Origin: Romanomermis culicivorax
Lineage: Eukaryota; Nematoda; Enoplea; Mermithida; Mermithidae
DNA length: 64,000 nucleotides
Direction of reading: 5' to 3'
NCBI GenBank assembly: GCA_963922205.1
Contig: CAWUHX010000087.1
Location: forward strand, 558,001 to 622,000
Shown here in pieces: positions 11,482 to 22,914 of the stretch. The translations under genes and the position numbers were made by a program. The notes below the pieces were generated by a model. That model searched no databases, had not been told where the DNA came from, and saw only the letters and a list, made by a program, of their open reading frames with translations. Each line of letters begins with the position of its first letter. Position 1 is the first letter of the stretch.

Positions 11482-11702
11482 CATACCTGTACCTGGGGGG
11501 GGGGTTGGGGGAGGGGACCCCCCCAACTTGGCCAACCATACACCTAACCCCCCCCCCCCAGTTTGGAAAAAATTAAAAAAATTTGCAAAAAAGTGTATGC
11601 TTTTTGGCTTTTTTGGGAATAATTTCGACTTTTTTCGACCCCCTCCCCCAAATTTCGGATTTACCCCCCCCCCCTCAACTGGTCGGAGGTCTTACAGGTA
11701 TG
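11482..11702 (+). mobile_element. Short hAT-type MITE, CATACCTGTA family, copy 1
   Basis: The element is 221 bp with the 10-bp inverted ends CATACCTGTA...TACAGGTATG and a perfect 8-bp duplication TTTTGTTC (11474-11481 and 11703-11710). The interior has long G and C homopolymer runs and the block AGTTTGGAAAAAATTAAAAA. Copies 2 and 3 are at 18756-18996 and 21186-21394. Confidence 0.9.
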
Positions 11703-12309
11703 TTTTGTTCTACATATTTTTCAGCTCCATTATAGCTATAAAATGAGTCATTTTGAAATTACAGTAAAGCTTTCGATTTCAAGAGACATGATGACAAAAT
11801 TTTAAACTTCTCGACTAAAATTTCAAACCTGACAAATTCTTCGCATGATTGCAAATAATTTAAATTTTTTTAGCGTTTCGAAATTTTTAGCTATGTGAGT
11901 ATGAACAAGCAAACCTTGAATGCTGGTGCAGATTAGCTTATTTTGATACTTGGGCTAGGAATGTGATAAACGGAAACATAGTAATCTTGCCTATTGTTTG
12001 TGTCAATTAATGGAACTGTATGACTAACTTGCAAACTTTTTATCATAAAATGCGGATCAGTAGCTTAACTCCATTTTACATTTGGAAAAATCTTTTTTTG
12101 GGCTGCGAGTTATATAGTTACATTCATTCATACAAAAATTGAGGAAGATCACTGTATATTTCTTGGTTGCAGTGTCAGCAAGAATGAAAAATTGCTCTAT
12201 GTGCACCAGCATTCTTTGGCTTCAGGAATAGTCTTTTTTCCTTACTCTACACACGAAACGATCCAGACCACAAATGAAAATTTTGGCTTCACTTTCATTA
12301 TTTGGAGGC

Positions 12310-12331
12310 ATTTTAGAAAAACAGACTATAG
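12310..12331. repeat. Isolated end of TATAGTCTGTTTTT-family MITE
   Basis: CATTTTAGAAAAACAGACTATAG matches the right terminal repeat of the copy at 62503-62753. The left end of this copy was not found. Between 11711 and here I see no supported gene. Confidence 0.55.
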
Positions 12332-12429
12332 TGCATGTTCTGTGCCTTGAAATCAAATGTCCTGTGTGTGCATCCGTAGTCTTCGTCTCATGAAAATGGC
12401 CAAAATATTCATATTTCACATTATGTTTG

Positions 12430-13597
12430 TTTTTATTGGACAGAAACAGGGCTGGAATGATGCATCCATTTTATCTCAAACAGTCCATTTAGATTCATCA
12501 CAACAATCGAGGAACTCTGAGGACAAAAATCTTTATGCTCCTGACAATGACGATAAAACGATTGCCCATGAAAATGCTGACAATGATGTCAGTGTCGAAG
12601 AAGCAGACTTCAATGCAGTTCAATCTGACAAAGAGAAATCAGAGTGAAACCATTTGAGGTTTGCTGAAGTCAAAATGTTGGATCACAATAGGCCAGTGAA
12701 AAAATCCTGCTGACATGGAGCATTGATGGACTTGAGCCATCACGACAAGATAAATAAATTACATACTAAAATTCCAGATTCGATACTTGGTTATACAATT
12801 TTTAATATAGATCTGATGCAATATTTCTGAACAACTCCATTTCAGGCCAAAAAACTAAAAAAATCGTAAATGCTGCTGAAGTTGCAAAAAATAAAGCTAA
12901 AAACAATGTCATATTGGTCATGAGAAAAGTATGTAATAACCAATTATAAGTGATAATACCTAATTCAAACTCACGTACCCTACTACAATTATTTTTTGCT
13001 GGTTTTGCTTTGAATATTTTGAGTAGCTTTGAATACCAGAATGATTTGCCACTTTTTTCGACCAAACTGCATCATGTGATCACGTTATATGGCCAACAAA
13101 CTAATAGTCAAGTTAGCAATTGTTCACATCATTCCAATTTTTCAACCTAAGAATTCCTTGAGCCATAAACGATGACGTTTTACCAATCAATTGGAGCAAC
13201 TTAAAAATGGTCTATGCTTCAATTTTCATGTCAATGAAGCCTCTAAGGTGTCTGAAGCAAACCATTAAATTTTGTATGTGACCCATTGGATTAGCATTAC
13301 AGAACATCCTTAATACTTATATATATTCATAAATAACCTCTCACAATAAAGTAAATTTGCTGGGAAAATTGATGTGCTGTTAATTCAACACAGCGCCCTA
13401 CGATCTGGTAGATTTGTCTGAAGCAAGCATAATATCAAACATGGCCAGAAATGCCGAAAAAACAAGGCCACTATAACATTGGAATGCCAGTGAAGAAACA
13501 AAAGACATGTGCTGGTAGCAAAAGCGCTGGTGTCCCACAAGAAGGAGAAGATGAAACTGAAAATGAATTAACCTTGGGTGAAATCTTCAAGTTGTAA
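12430..13597 (+). CDS. Unrecognised multi-exon coding remnant
   Basis: Three stretches on the plus strand have protein-like, non-AT-biased composition. The first is 12441-12647, acidic and D/N/E/S rich (for example SVEEADFNAVQSDKEKSE), ending in TGA with a possible donor AGA|GTGAAA just before it. The second is 12846-12928, lysine-rich (NAAEVAKNKAKNNVILV), between TTTCAG and AAAA|GTATGT. The third is 13451-13597, a C-terminal piece with KKQGHYNIGMPVKKQ and TENELTLGEIFKL before TAA. I cannot show that they belong to one gene, and none matches a family I know. They may be exons of a small nuclear protein or a decayed DNA transposon. Confidence 0.3.
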
Positions 13598-13789
13598 AAT
13601 GTTTTTATGATCTATTGTTGTTAAGATCTTAATTTAGAGCTTAAAGCTTTATTGTGATTTGTTGTTGTTACAATCGTAAACTATGTGTTTTAAAATTTTA
13701 TCTTGATTTGTTGAAATGCTGGAAAAAAAACAAAAAAAACCTTAAAACATTGTTGTGATTTTTTGCTGTTATAGTCGTAAGTAGGGCCT

Positions 13790-13935
13790 GAATCAGGCTT
13801 AGAATTTCCGACCCAGCCTGACCCGAAAATTATTTTTAGAAGCCCAAACCTGGCCTGGTCCAAAATCAGGCTTAAACCTTGTGGCCCGGCCCGGCCTGAC
13901 CCAATTAAAAAATCAAGGCCCAAAGCTCGACCCGA
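13790..13935. repeat. GGCCTGACCC-type short repeat cluster
   Basis: Imperfect direct and inverted copies of GGCCTGAATCAGGCTT and CCCGGCCTGACCC within 150 bp. Probably the remains of a short GC-rich transposon. No gene is seen from 13598 to the MITE at 14598. Confidence 0.5.
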
Positions 13936-14597
13936 AAGTTCGATTTTAAGACAGACCTTCTGAGAAAATTCATCTTCTCATACAGAGAGTTGTGATGTTT
14001 AAAAAATTAACCCTAACTGAAAATCACATATTTGGTGTAACTTGGTGCGCTAGGAACAAAAATGATATTCATATCATCTGAAAATGAAAACTTACATAGC
14101 TACAGTAAAACAACAATTGACAATTTTCGATTTTTTCGATTTCTCACATACAGTTCTTTCAACTTTTGCAAATTTAGGTACATCAGACATCGTGTTCTGA
14201 AAACTTACCCAATATTAGGCCAATCGATGGGCCACAATTTACTGTAGGATTCATTATGTAAAGTATGTATTAACAATACAGTGGTGCTCAAAACACCAAA
14301 TTTTGAGGGCGAAAATTGGCATTTTTTCACAAAAATCATTAGTTCTACCGCTAAAGCTCAGAAGCACCAAAAAATTCCCCTTCAATAGATAGTTTATGAT
14401 GTCCTCTACCTGCTGACAAATGATAACGGAAATTCATGTACTGCTAGAAGATCGTAGGACTTAGAGTCATCTTATAATTACATTTCATGATATTGCGAAC
14501 TTTCTTTTTCTGCTTCTCATTATTGACAGTTTAAACTTTTTTGCAGAGTGTAAAATGATCGTTTGTAAAACAATTAGTACATTAAACGATAGTCTAT

Positions 14598-14843
14598 TAT
14601 AGTCTGTTTTTCTTGAAATGCTTCTAAATAATGAAAGTGGAAAGCAAGTAGTATTTCAGATTTTCACGATTTTCTGATAAACAATATATCATATAAGACT
14701 GTAAATTTGTAGGCATACTGACCCAACCTCAGTTTTGAATGAAAAATTCTACAGAAAGAGCTTTTTGTAAACGATCTTGACGACATCACTGATTTGTGTC
14801 ACTTTTCTATTTTGGGAGCATTTTATAAAAAAACAGAAAATAG
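14598..14843 (+). mobile_element. MITE, TATAGTCTGTTTTT family, copy
   Basis: It begins TATAGTCTGTTTTTCTTGAA and ends GCATTTTATAAAAAAACAGAAAATAG. The interior, including TTTCAGATTTTCACGATTTTC, matches 62503-62753. TA at the ends would fit a TA-inserting (Tc1/mariner-like) element. Confidence 0.75.
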
Positions 14844-15750
14844 CTATTTGAATTCTGTAGTACAGATAATTAACGTATCACATGTGGAAGACAATTGCCA
14901 CCTGGAAAATGCAGGCACTTCTGACCAATTTCCACACGTATGCCTTCCTCAGGGCTGTGTGCAGCTCCTAAAATGGTACAGAAATTTTGATGAATCTTAA
15001 CCAATAGAGTAAAAATGCGTGAGCAATAAAATATGAAAATAAAATTCTGTGGCATCCGATGAGAAGGTGCTCGGGAGTGTACAAAAACAATATTTTTTCA
15101 ATTTTGACGAGTCATTTTCGACACTTGTTCAGAAAAGCAATGTGTGAATTTGAATATTCATCTATAGAATGACAACAATCCGATCCAGAAATATCGCTTG
15201 ACTAGCAAGACCACTGAAAAATGCCAAAAAATATCACTCTATGAAACTCAGCGAACGAAACTACCCAAAATATCTGATTTCGAGATATGCTTAATTTTCA
15301 GCTTATCATAGCGAAGGTAGAACATCTCTCAGAAATCGTCTTAAAAAATGTTGTGCATCATGTTCCTAGGTAAAGATTTTTTTCAAGTGGTATATGTAAC
15401 AAATTTTTTCAAGTGGTAACAATTTTTTTCAAGTAGCCTTGTGTATTTCATTACTATACTTACATATTATGCAGCACAGCATGTAAATACGTTGCAAATC
15501 AGTCGAGAAAGAGTGATTCAAACAACCGCTTCATAACTATTGAAGCCTTTGAAAATTCCGCCTTTCTGTATAAGTCGCACAACCAAAAAACTTTGCCGTC
15601 AAATGTCACTGATGAAAGTTTTATATCTCTTGAATCACTGAACGTTCTGCCACGCGTGATATGCAAATGCACAGCTCCTTCGTTAGAGTACAATTGTACG
15701 GTTCTCGCACACTGGGTAGTAGCTTCTCTACCACCGACTGCACTGTTCTA
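14844..15750. other. No supported gene
   Basis: AT-rich sequence with only short, overlapping open frames on both strands. I see no domain, splice structure or clear repeat apart from a twice-repeated AATTTTTTTCAAGTGGTA block near 15375-15430. Confidence 0.4.
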
Positions 15751-17214
15751 GGACAATTCGCCCCAGTAATTTGCCCCCAGCAATTCGTCCCTCGCAATTC
15801 GCTCCTGGTAATTCGCCCCCACTGCAGTTCGCCCCCGGACAATTCGCCCCCAACACAATTCGCCCCTGCGCAATTCGCCCCCAGTAATTCACCCCTGGTA
15901 CTATACTATACCTGGTTTTAGATTTAAAATCAACTCCATGATATGTTATGTAATATATCTCCAGATTTTCTTTTTCCAGCTTTATTTCTTGTAACTTCTT
16001 ATCGTGATCTATGGAGAGCAATTAAGATTATGAAAAAGCATCACAATTATTCTACGTGTGACTCTATCGTGTTCTTCACTATCTTTTTCGTGACAACTTT
16101 TCGGTGTACCAAAAACCAAAAAGAATAAAAGTATAAAAAACAGAAGAAAAACATAAAGGAAAAAATCAGAAAAGGAGAATGAGTAAAAAGTAATCAAAAA
16201 AATGTAGAAGAAACTAAACAAGAAAGATGAAGGACAAAAAAAGGAATAGAAGAAAAAAATTAAACGAAAAAACGAACAAAAAACATAAAAAACAAATGCA
16301 GATCGGAGAACATAAATGACTCGCAATTCTGCCTATGATATCCGTGTTACAAATTACAGTTCTGCGTAAATTCTCCCAGGTATTCACGCCATTAGACTAA
16401 AATTTGGCGTGGTTTTTGGGAATTAGGGCACCATCATTACAAACTTGAAAAAATATAAATTTACAGATTGCCAGAGTTGAGATTTTTCACAAATTTTTGG
16501 TCGAAATTGATTATTTTCAGTCCGATAAACTTTAGCTGCAAGCTTTCATTTTGAACTCGGTCTTTTGAACTCTGATACCTGCTCAAACGCTGTATTGCTG
16601 ACTGTACGAGTAAAAATGCTTAAACTGACTTGGTACTAACCGCATCAGTAAAAAAATCTTAAATTCAAAGAAAATTAAAAAAAAATTATTCATAGACATT
16701 TATTTGGAACATAGCTGTAGATCAGACTACCCCATAGGGAGGGGTATGAGGGGGGTATTACGCCTGCCTAATGTCCTAAAAATTGATCACTAGTTGCCTA
16801 ATTTTAAGACAAAATGACTTGTTTAGTGGATATTTAGCTACACTACCCCCGCAAATTTTCAACTCTACACTTACCTAAAAAATCTGACCTTGGGGAACTA
16901 TACTGTAGATCTTTCTTCTTGTACATAATACTTGCACTCTGCATGCAGAATTCATAAATAAACATGCTATTTCAGCTGGGAAAAATCTATAGGTATTGTG
17001 TATAGATTGTGTAGAAATGCTAATACATAACTGCTAACAACCTAGTGGAATTATTTTTAAATCTGAATTTTTAAATTAAAAAACAGTGAATTGATGGCCA
17101 ATTACTGGGGAAGGATTGTGGGGGGGGGGGGCGATTTGCTCAGGGGCGAATTGTCTGGAGGCGAATGGTCCAGGGGCAAATTGTGGGGGACGAATTGCTG
17201 GAGGCGAATTGTCC
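15751..17214. mobile_element. Element bounded by inverted CAATTCGCCCC arrays
   Basis: The left array (15751-15898) has about ten copies of a 10-15 bp unit with core AATTCGCCCC. The right array (about 17095-17214) has the inverse, GGGGCGAATT. The outermost units are mirror images: GGACAATTCGCC at 15751 and GGCGAATTGTCC ending at 17214. This looks like a foldback-type or subterminal-repeat DNA transposon. The interior (15900-17090) has no transposase that I can see. I found no clean target duplication. Confidence 0.6.
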
Positions 17215-17244
17215 ATATTCCCAACTGCACAGCCCCGCATCACC

Positions 17245-17873
17245 TGTTGTGACTGCTGCAGTAACCGTCACAGGTCTGTGTTATGTTTACTTCTCTGCTT
17301 AGGTCAAAGACGTCAGCAATATAACTCAAGTCCTATTGGCTTCTATTCAATCGATTACTGTAGGTCACTCAAAGGAGCTTCCTGTTAGTAATCAACTAAA
17401 CACAGTGCAACAGTTCTTAAGCGGAAATAAACACAACCTTCAGTCACTAATAAGTAACTGGAAACTCTAACTCTTGCAATTGAAGGGCACTCAGGGTCTC
17501 CCCAGATGCCTCCTAAAGGTTTACACAAATAAAGAGAACTCAATAGAACAATGTCTAAAGGAGCTGGGGCTTTACCTTGGCTTTGGCTCCCATGTAATGC
17601 GGTTTCCCCTTCCGCTTAATGCGCAAGAAATGTATAACAATAAAATAATAAATAATAATAATAATATTATGTAAATTTGGGTGTCAGGCTGTCGACGTTT
17701 GGCTTTACTGGGCGAAAAAGAACAATACAATATAAAACGAACGCGACTCGCCCACGACACACCAAAGTACGAGAATGAATAAACATTGCTCTTTTTGATC
17801 GAATCGTAACTTTGTCGATTCACCAATTTTGCATAGATGTGGGATTGCTACTGCGGTAAGCACATCACCAACA
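17245..17873 (+). mobile_element. Probable LTR with primer-binding site, orphan
   Basis: This 629-bp segment starts TGTTG and ends CAACA, the mirror-image ends of an LTR. It contains TATAAAA (near 17730) and an AATAAA (near 17780). It is followed immediately by TTTGGGCCCGTAACTT, which looks like a tRNA primer-binding site of the BEL/Pao or gypsy type. A (AAT)n microsatellite lies at about 17643-17670. No gag or pol follows, so it would be the 5' end of a deleted element. Confidence 0.5.
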
Positions 17874-18175
17874 TTTGGGCCCGTAACTTGAATGAGAGCA
17901 ACATCAGGTCTACGGGCTCAGAGGAAAATACATGATGGCACCATTCGCGCATTGTCGCACAATGTGATAGAAAGGTTTTTTGAAGATGATCATGTGTTTT
18001 CTTCGAGGAAGCTCAGAAAAACTGCATAACGAATTTTCGATAGATACTTACGATAATTTCTCTGTTTTTGTTCGCCCAATTGATGGAAAGCTCTCTATTA
18101 TTTTTATAGAAAATTGTTATAGCTTGAGTTGATATAAACACATCAATTAACGTTTTTGACGAAGCTATAGACAAA

Positions 18176-18421
18176 TATAGTCTGTCTTTGTTAAAATGCT
18201 TCCAAATAGATAAGTGACACTAATCAATAATGTATTCAAAATCGTTTACATAGAGCTTTACCATAAAATTTTTCACTCGAAATTGTTAAAGATTAGATCA
18301 GTATGCTCACAAATTTCCAGTCCAACATGATGTATTGCTTATCAGAAAATCGCAAAAATCTGAAACACTACTGGCGTTCCACTTTCATTAGTTAGAAGCA
18401 TTACAAGCAAAACAGACTTTA
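18176..18421 (-). mobile_element. MITE, TATAGTCTGTTTTT family, reverse copy
   Basis: It has ends TATAGTCTGTC... and ...AACAGACTTTA. The interior is the reverse complement of the copies at 14598 and 62503 (for example TTATCAGAAAATCGCAAAAA). TA dinucleotides flank both ends. Confidence 0.75.
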
Positions 18422-18503
18422 GATCAACATAATTTGTGATATTCAAAACGTCGCAGTTTTTATTGAATGACGTCTGCAGACAGTAACACTGTACTCATTA
18501 ATT

Positions 18504-18660
18504 CAGGGTTAGCACAAAAAATTTGGAATGGCACAAAAAATGTTGAGTGTTTGTGCATTGGCACAAACTTTTTGAGTGACGGAATTGCAAATGGTCTTGA
18601 TTTTCAGACATTTTAGGCGCCGAAAGCGCAAAATTGTCTCGGCGCGAAGCGCTTCGAACC
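18504..18660. repeat. GGCACAAA-rich transposon end with GC hairpin
   Basis: Repeated TTGGCACAAA-like words precede the hairpin CGGCGCGAAGCGCTTCG (18640-18656). Related GGCACAAA words are found at 21830-21900 and 26975-27020. Confidence 0.5.
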
Positions 18661-18755
18661 ACCGTTTTTTTCCTTAAGTGGGGTCTTTTGAGGAAAAAAA
18701 TTTTGGGTATGGTTCCCATTGTGGAAAAAATTAGCTAAATTTTATAAGTCGCTTC

Positions 18756-18996
18756 CATAACTGTACTTGGGGGGGGGTTGGTCGGGGGAAACCCCCCCCC
18801 AACTTGGCCAACCCTGTACCCAAAATCATTTACCCTCCCCCCAACCCGCCCCCAGTTTGGAAAACATTAAAAAAATTTGCAAAAACGTGTATGTTTTTTG
18901 GCCTTTTTTTGGGGAAAATTTCGACTTTTTTCTACCCCCCCCCAAAAATTTCGGATTTACCCCCCCCCCCAACTTGTCGGAGGTCTTACAGGTATG
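18756..18996 (+). mobile_element. hAT-type MITE, CATACCTGTA family, copy 2
   Basis: It starts CATAACTGTA and ends TACAGGTATG, with a perfect 8-bp duplication GTCGCTTC (18748-18755 and 18997-19004). The internal G/C homopolymers and AGTTTGGAAAACATTAAAAA block match copy 1. Confidence 0.9.
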
Positions 18997-19104
18997 GTCG
19001 CTTCCCGGCCTTCAGCCTGTTGTTTGTTCATTTTGAGCATGGATTTCTGTGACTAGTGAATAGACATTTATTTTTCCTTTAAAATTTTCCTTAGGCTTAG
19101 GCTT

Positions 19105-21027
19105 GTGGAAAAATTATATTAAAAATCGTAGTTATGCTAACAAAAATAGACTGAAACACAATTCCAAAGTCTTGAAAACTGCAATGATCAAATATTATGC
19201 TAGAAAGGAAGAATGTTTGCTAAAATCGAATTCAATCAAGGATTTTTATAGATTTATCAATAATAAAACTCAGTTGAGACACACTATCCCTATTATTGTT
19301 TCTGGTGAGTCTGATATAACTGATGATAAAATGAAAAGTGAAATATTCAACCAATATTTTGGATCAGTATTTATCTTGGGCAATGAAAAAATCCCTGAAT
19401 ATTCTCAAAAGCAGTTTAATAAAGATCTATCTATCAAATTTGATTTCTTAAGAGTCCTATTGACTCTAAAATATTTGAAGCCTACACTGTCTCTTGGTCC
19501 TGATGGTTTTTGTGCCTTTTTCCTGAAAAAATTATATCTAGTCTTGGCGGAACCTTCGAGAACAATTTTTGAAATTCTATTTAGAACTGGACAATTACCA
19601 GATATTTGGAAAACATCAAACGTGGTACCTATTTTCAAAAAAAAGGACCCAGCAAAGGTAGAAAATTATAGACCAGTTTCTTTATGTTGTGTCTCATGTA
19701 AGGTTATGGAAAGTATTATAAATGTAGACATGATGGCTTATTTTGAGTCAAATAATTTTCTGAATGATAGACAGTTTGGATTTAGAAAGAAAAAATCATG
19801 TGTCCTTCAGCTTTTAAGTTATAAAACATTATGGGCTAAAAATTTGGATAAAAAAGTAGGAATAGATTCAATTTATATCGATTTTCAGAAAGCATTTGAT
19901 ACTGTTTCTCATGAAAAACTGTTTGGAAAATTAGCTTCCTATGGCATATTTGGTTTTTTATTGAGATGGTTACATGGTTTTTTATTTAATAGGACTCAAC
20001 AGGTAAAAATTGGCAATTGCTTCTCTAATCCAATTAAGGTTACTAGTGGGGTTCCTCAGGGTAGTGTATTGGGACCAACATTGTTCCTAATTTTCATAAA
20101 TGATATATTTGATGGTACTAGAAGTGAAATTTATCTTTTTGCTGATGATGTGAAAATATTCAATGCTACAAAAAATGCTGAAGTACTACAAGGCGATCTT
20201 GTCAAACTTTATAAATGGTCATTGAAATGGCAATTATCTATTTCTCTGGAAAAATGTTCTGTTTTGCATCTTGGGAGTAATAACCCCAAAGTTGAGTATT
20301 ATATAAACGATTTTCTGATTCCTACTGTTTCAGAGATGAAGGATCTTGGTGTTATGTTTAATGAAAAATTGTCAGCAACTGCCCATTGTAATTATGTGGT
20401 TAAAAAAGCATCTAGGGTAGCAAATTTGATTTTAAAATGTTTATACTCTAACTTCAATGAATTAAAAATCAGGGATTTTAAATCCTATGTTCCCCCTATC
20501 CTGGAATATGGTTCACCACTCTGGAATCCTTGTCTGGTTGGGGTTACTAAATTGGTAGAAAAAGTTCAACGAATGTTTACAAAAAGACTTTTGGATATAA
20601 AGATTTAAGCTATAAGGAGCGCCTCAACAAATCTGGCCTTGATGACCTTGCATTTAGACGTACGTGTATCGACTTATCTTACATGTTCTTAATTTTGAAA
20701 TTTAAAGTTATTCCACCCGACTTATTTTTCACTTTGAGTCCATTCAATTATCGCGCGTCTAACTTATTTAAATTGTATAAATCGAAATATAACTCTAACG
20801 CTTTAAAACAGGATTTTAGCTCGCGAAATATTGATGTTTGGAATTCCCTACCCAATGATATCATTCATTCGAACAATATGCCCTGTTTTCGGTCTTAATT
20901 GAGTCGTTTTTTAAAGCTCAATTCGCACGTGCTTTTGTCACGTCCATGAGCTTTTCTGTATTAGTCGCATTTATTCTTGTATTTATTCGCATTTAATAAA
21001 TTTCTTTCTTTCTCTCTTTCTTCTTTC
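19105..21027 (+). mobile_element. CR1/jockey-like LINE, 5'-truncated, at TTAGGC site
   Basis: It starts inside the reverse-transcriptase frame, with the endonuclease part missing. It ends in a TTTC/TTCTTTC simple-repeat tail (about 20998-21027) instead of poly-A. The left flank is TTAGGCTTAGGCTT and the right flank TTAGGGTACAG; the empty site at 24165 reads TTAGGC-TTAGGC-TTAGGG. Any target duplication is at most a few bases. Confidence 0.85.
19118..20898 (+). pseudogene. LINE reverse transcriptase, one frameshift
   Basis: The frame is open from 19103 to 20608. It carries RT motifs in order: SLGPDGFCAFFLKKL, NYRPVSL, DFQKAFDTVSH (catalytic Asp, about 19885), SGVPQGSVLGP (about 20048), LFADDVKIF (catalytic pair, about 20140) and LGVMFNEKL. 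At the A-run near 20583 the frame shifts, and the C-terminal block LSYKERLNKSGLDDLAFRR continues to the TAA at 20896-20898. The C-terminal motif is typical of CR1/jockey-type RTs. The 5' truncation and the frameshift make it inactive. Confidence 0.85.
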
Positions 21028-21185
21028 TTAGGGTACAGCAGCTGCGCCCCAAGGGCGCATCGCTGTTGAGGCTCTCCCAAATGAAGTTGTTAGTTGAAAT
21101 AGTATCAAGGGTCTTAAAGGAATATAGTGTTTATACTTTATGGTGAAATTGTGTAGCGGTAAACGAATTAAGTCCATATGCTGAT

Positions 21186-21394
21186 CATACCTGTATGACC
21201 TCCGACCAGTTGGGGGGGGGGGGGGGGGGAGAGAAAAAAGTCGAAATTTTTCCCAAGGCCAAAAAACATACACTTTTTGCAATTTTTTTTAATTTTTTCC
21301 AAACTGGGGGGGGGAGGGGTTAAGTGATGTTGGGTACATGGTTGGTTGTGGGTTGGAGGGAGGGTCCCCCAACCGCCCCTCAAGTATAGGTATG
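21186..21394 (-). mobile_element. hAT-type MITE, CATACCTGTA family, copy 3
   Basis: Reverse orientation, ends CATACCTGTA and TATAGGTATG. The flanks ATGCTGAT and AGGCTGAT agree at 7 of 8 positions. The sister copy of the host repeat at 24325 reads CCATAGGCTGGTGG without the insert, confirming the insertion point. Confidence 0.9.
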
Positions 21395-21589
21395 AGGCTG
21401 ATGGATCAGGTTCGATGCTTGAAGTAGGTAGGATTTTTCTGTAGTGACAAGGACTATGTGAGATGTGTGCAGATTTTATGCAAATGAGTTCCTGAATGCC
21501 ATGAGCGCTTGGATTTTCGAACTAATCTGAATAGCTGGCATCTTGAGGAATCCAAAAATGCCAGCTTGGACCATAATTTGGAAGGGAAC

Positions 21590-21900
21590 CGACTTGTAAA
21601 AAAATTCCGCGAATTCTCGCGGCATCATCCGATTTCTTTTCGAATCGTATAAACTGCTTTTTCGATCAGTTTTTCTTATGGCCCTGACGTGCTTAGATAA
21701 AATAGAGTTGGTACGCTTTTTATTCAAATTAGTGCGGCGAAAGTATCTTTAGTTATGGTTTTATCAAACTTTTAGCATATTAAAACTTTTTAAAGGTTTT
21801 CAGTATATTTTTAGGAAAAATTTGTTGTACCATTGGCACAAATTTTTTTGGCCCTTTGTGCCAATTGGCACAAATGTCCGTGCACAAAAAAAACGCTGGT
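21590..21900. repeat. Repeat Y, copy 1
   Basis: Shares TTCGAATCGTATAAAC, AAATTAGTGCGG, AAGTATCTTTAGTT and the tail GCACAAAAAAAACGCTGG with 26575-27020. Probably a non-autonomous DNA transposon. I see no coding capacity. Confidence 0.6.
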
Positions 21901-22320
21901 GTATAACTACATAAGGTCGGAGGGCGGTTTGTTAATAATAGTTATTTTTGATTTTTTCATTCAAGTTTTATATTTTTGCTGCTTATAAATTGTTGAACAG
22001 CAGTTGAAAAAACTTGATTAAAACGTTAATAATAATTAACGATCGGTAATAAAAAAGATCGGTAGTCGGCAGTTTCAGTAGAATGTGCTGAAAAATGAAT
22101 TTTCCGACATTTTAAAGGCCTCGAAATCAAAATTTTTCGGCGCTAGGCACCGAACAAGTTACTCTAGCCAGACTTTTGATTTGTCATCTCACCCAAAACT
22201 CAAGAAATTTAATTTAAAAGTCAGGAACTGACACGAAGTGAATGAAATACAAGGAAAGTAACTTTTGATCATTTTTCTGATGAAATTAAGCAAATTCATC
22301 AATTTTAGAGTGAGCGGAGT

Positions 22321-22490
22321 TTTTACAGATGACGGTGGCCACGCCGAAATTGGCGGTGGCCGCGCCGAAACATTTGGAAGAGCCTCAACAGCGCTGCGCC
22401 CTTCGGGCGCAGCTGCTGTACCCTAAGCCTAAGCCTAAGGAAAATTTTAAAGGAAGGGTAAATTCGGCGGCCACCGCCATCCGTAATTTA
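22321..22490. mobile_element. Short element with about 28-bp inverted ends
   Basis: The left end TTTACAGATGACGGTGGCC is mirrored by GGCCACCGCCATCCGTAAATT-like sequence at 22469-22490. A reverse partial copy of repeat X (22375-22455), with CCTAAGCCTAAGCCTAAGG and a strong GC hairpin (22390-22412), lies inside. The open frame across it is an artefact. Confidence 0.6.
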
Positions 22491-22914
22491 CCCAAAAATC
22501 CTGATGATTGGTTCGAATAATGACTGATCTTATTTGTGAGCCTTATTTTTCTATGTGTGATAAGAATGTTTCAAAAATAATTGATCTGCTTTGCGGGCCT
22601 TTTCTGTGATTTTGAAGAGTGTTTTTGACTAATTTTTTTGCAAAAAACTTTGTTTTTACTACCACATTTATTTACAAACTTTTTAGTTTCGACTTGTTGA
22701 AATTCCTATTGGCCTGTAAAATTTTGACCTTAGGAGCCAAATGGCCTGTCGAGAAAAAAGACTTACAATGCCTACACATAGTGTATGCAACGAAAATTGT
22801 GTCCCAATTGTGTATGTCAAAAACCTGGGAAATTATTTATGGATACCTGGGAAACCTGGCAAATTCAGGGGATTTTTTTTGGCCAGTAGTGTAGGAACCC
22901 TGTATATGTACAGA

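Larger units (their letters stand above)
19040..21440 (+). repeat. Interspersed repeat X with TTAGGC core, split by LINE and MITE
   Basis: The left part (19040-19104, TTTCTGTGACTAGTGAATAG then TTAGGCTTAGGC) and the right part (21028-21440, TTAGGGTACAGCAGCTGCGCC onward) together match the uninterrupted copy at 24112-24385. A LINE separates the two, and a MITE at 21186-21394 splits the right part again. A reverse partial copy lies at 22375-22455. It includes the hairpin GCTGCGCCC/GGGCGCAGC. Confidence 0.8.

Noticed and set aside
12075..12353. Long open frame with HCIFLGCSVSKNEK, possible THAP-like zinc finger
   Set aside because: The pattern is incomplete, and the 3' part is the end of a MITE (CAGACTATAG at 12322-12331).
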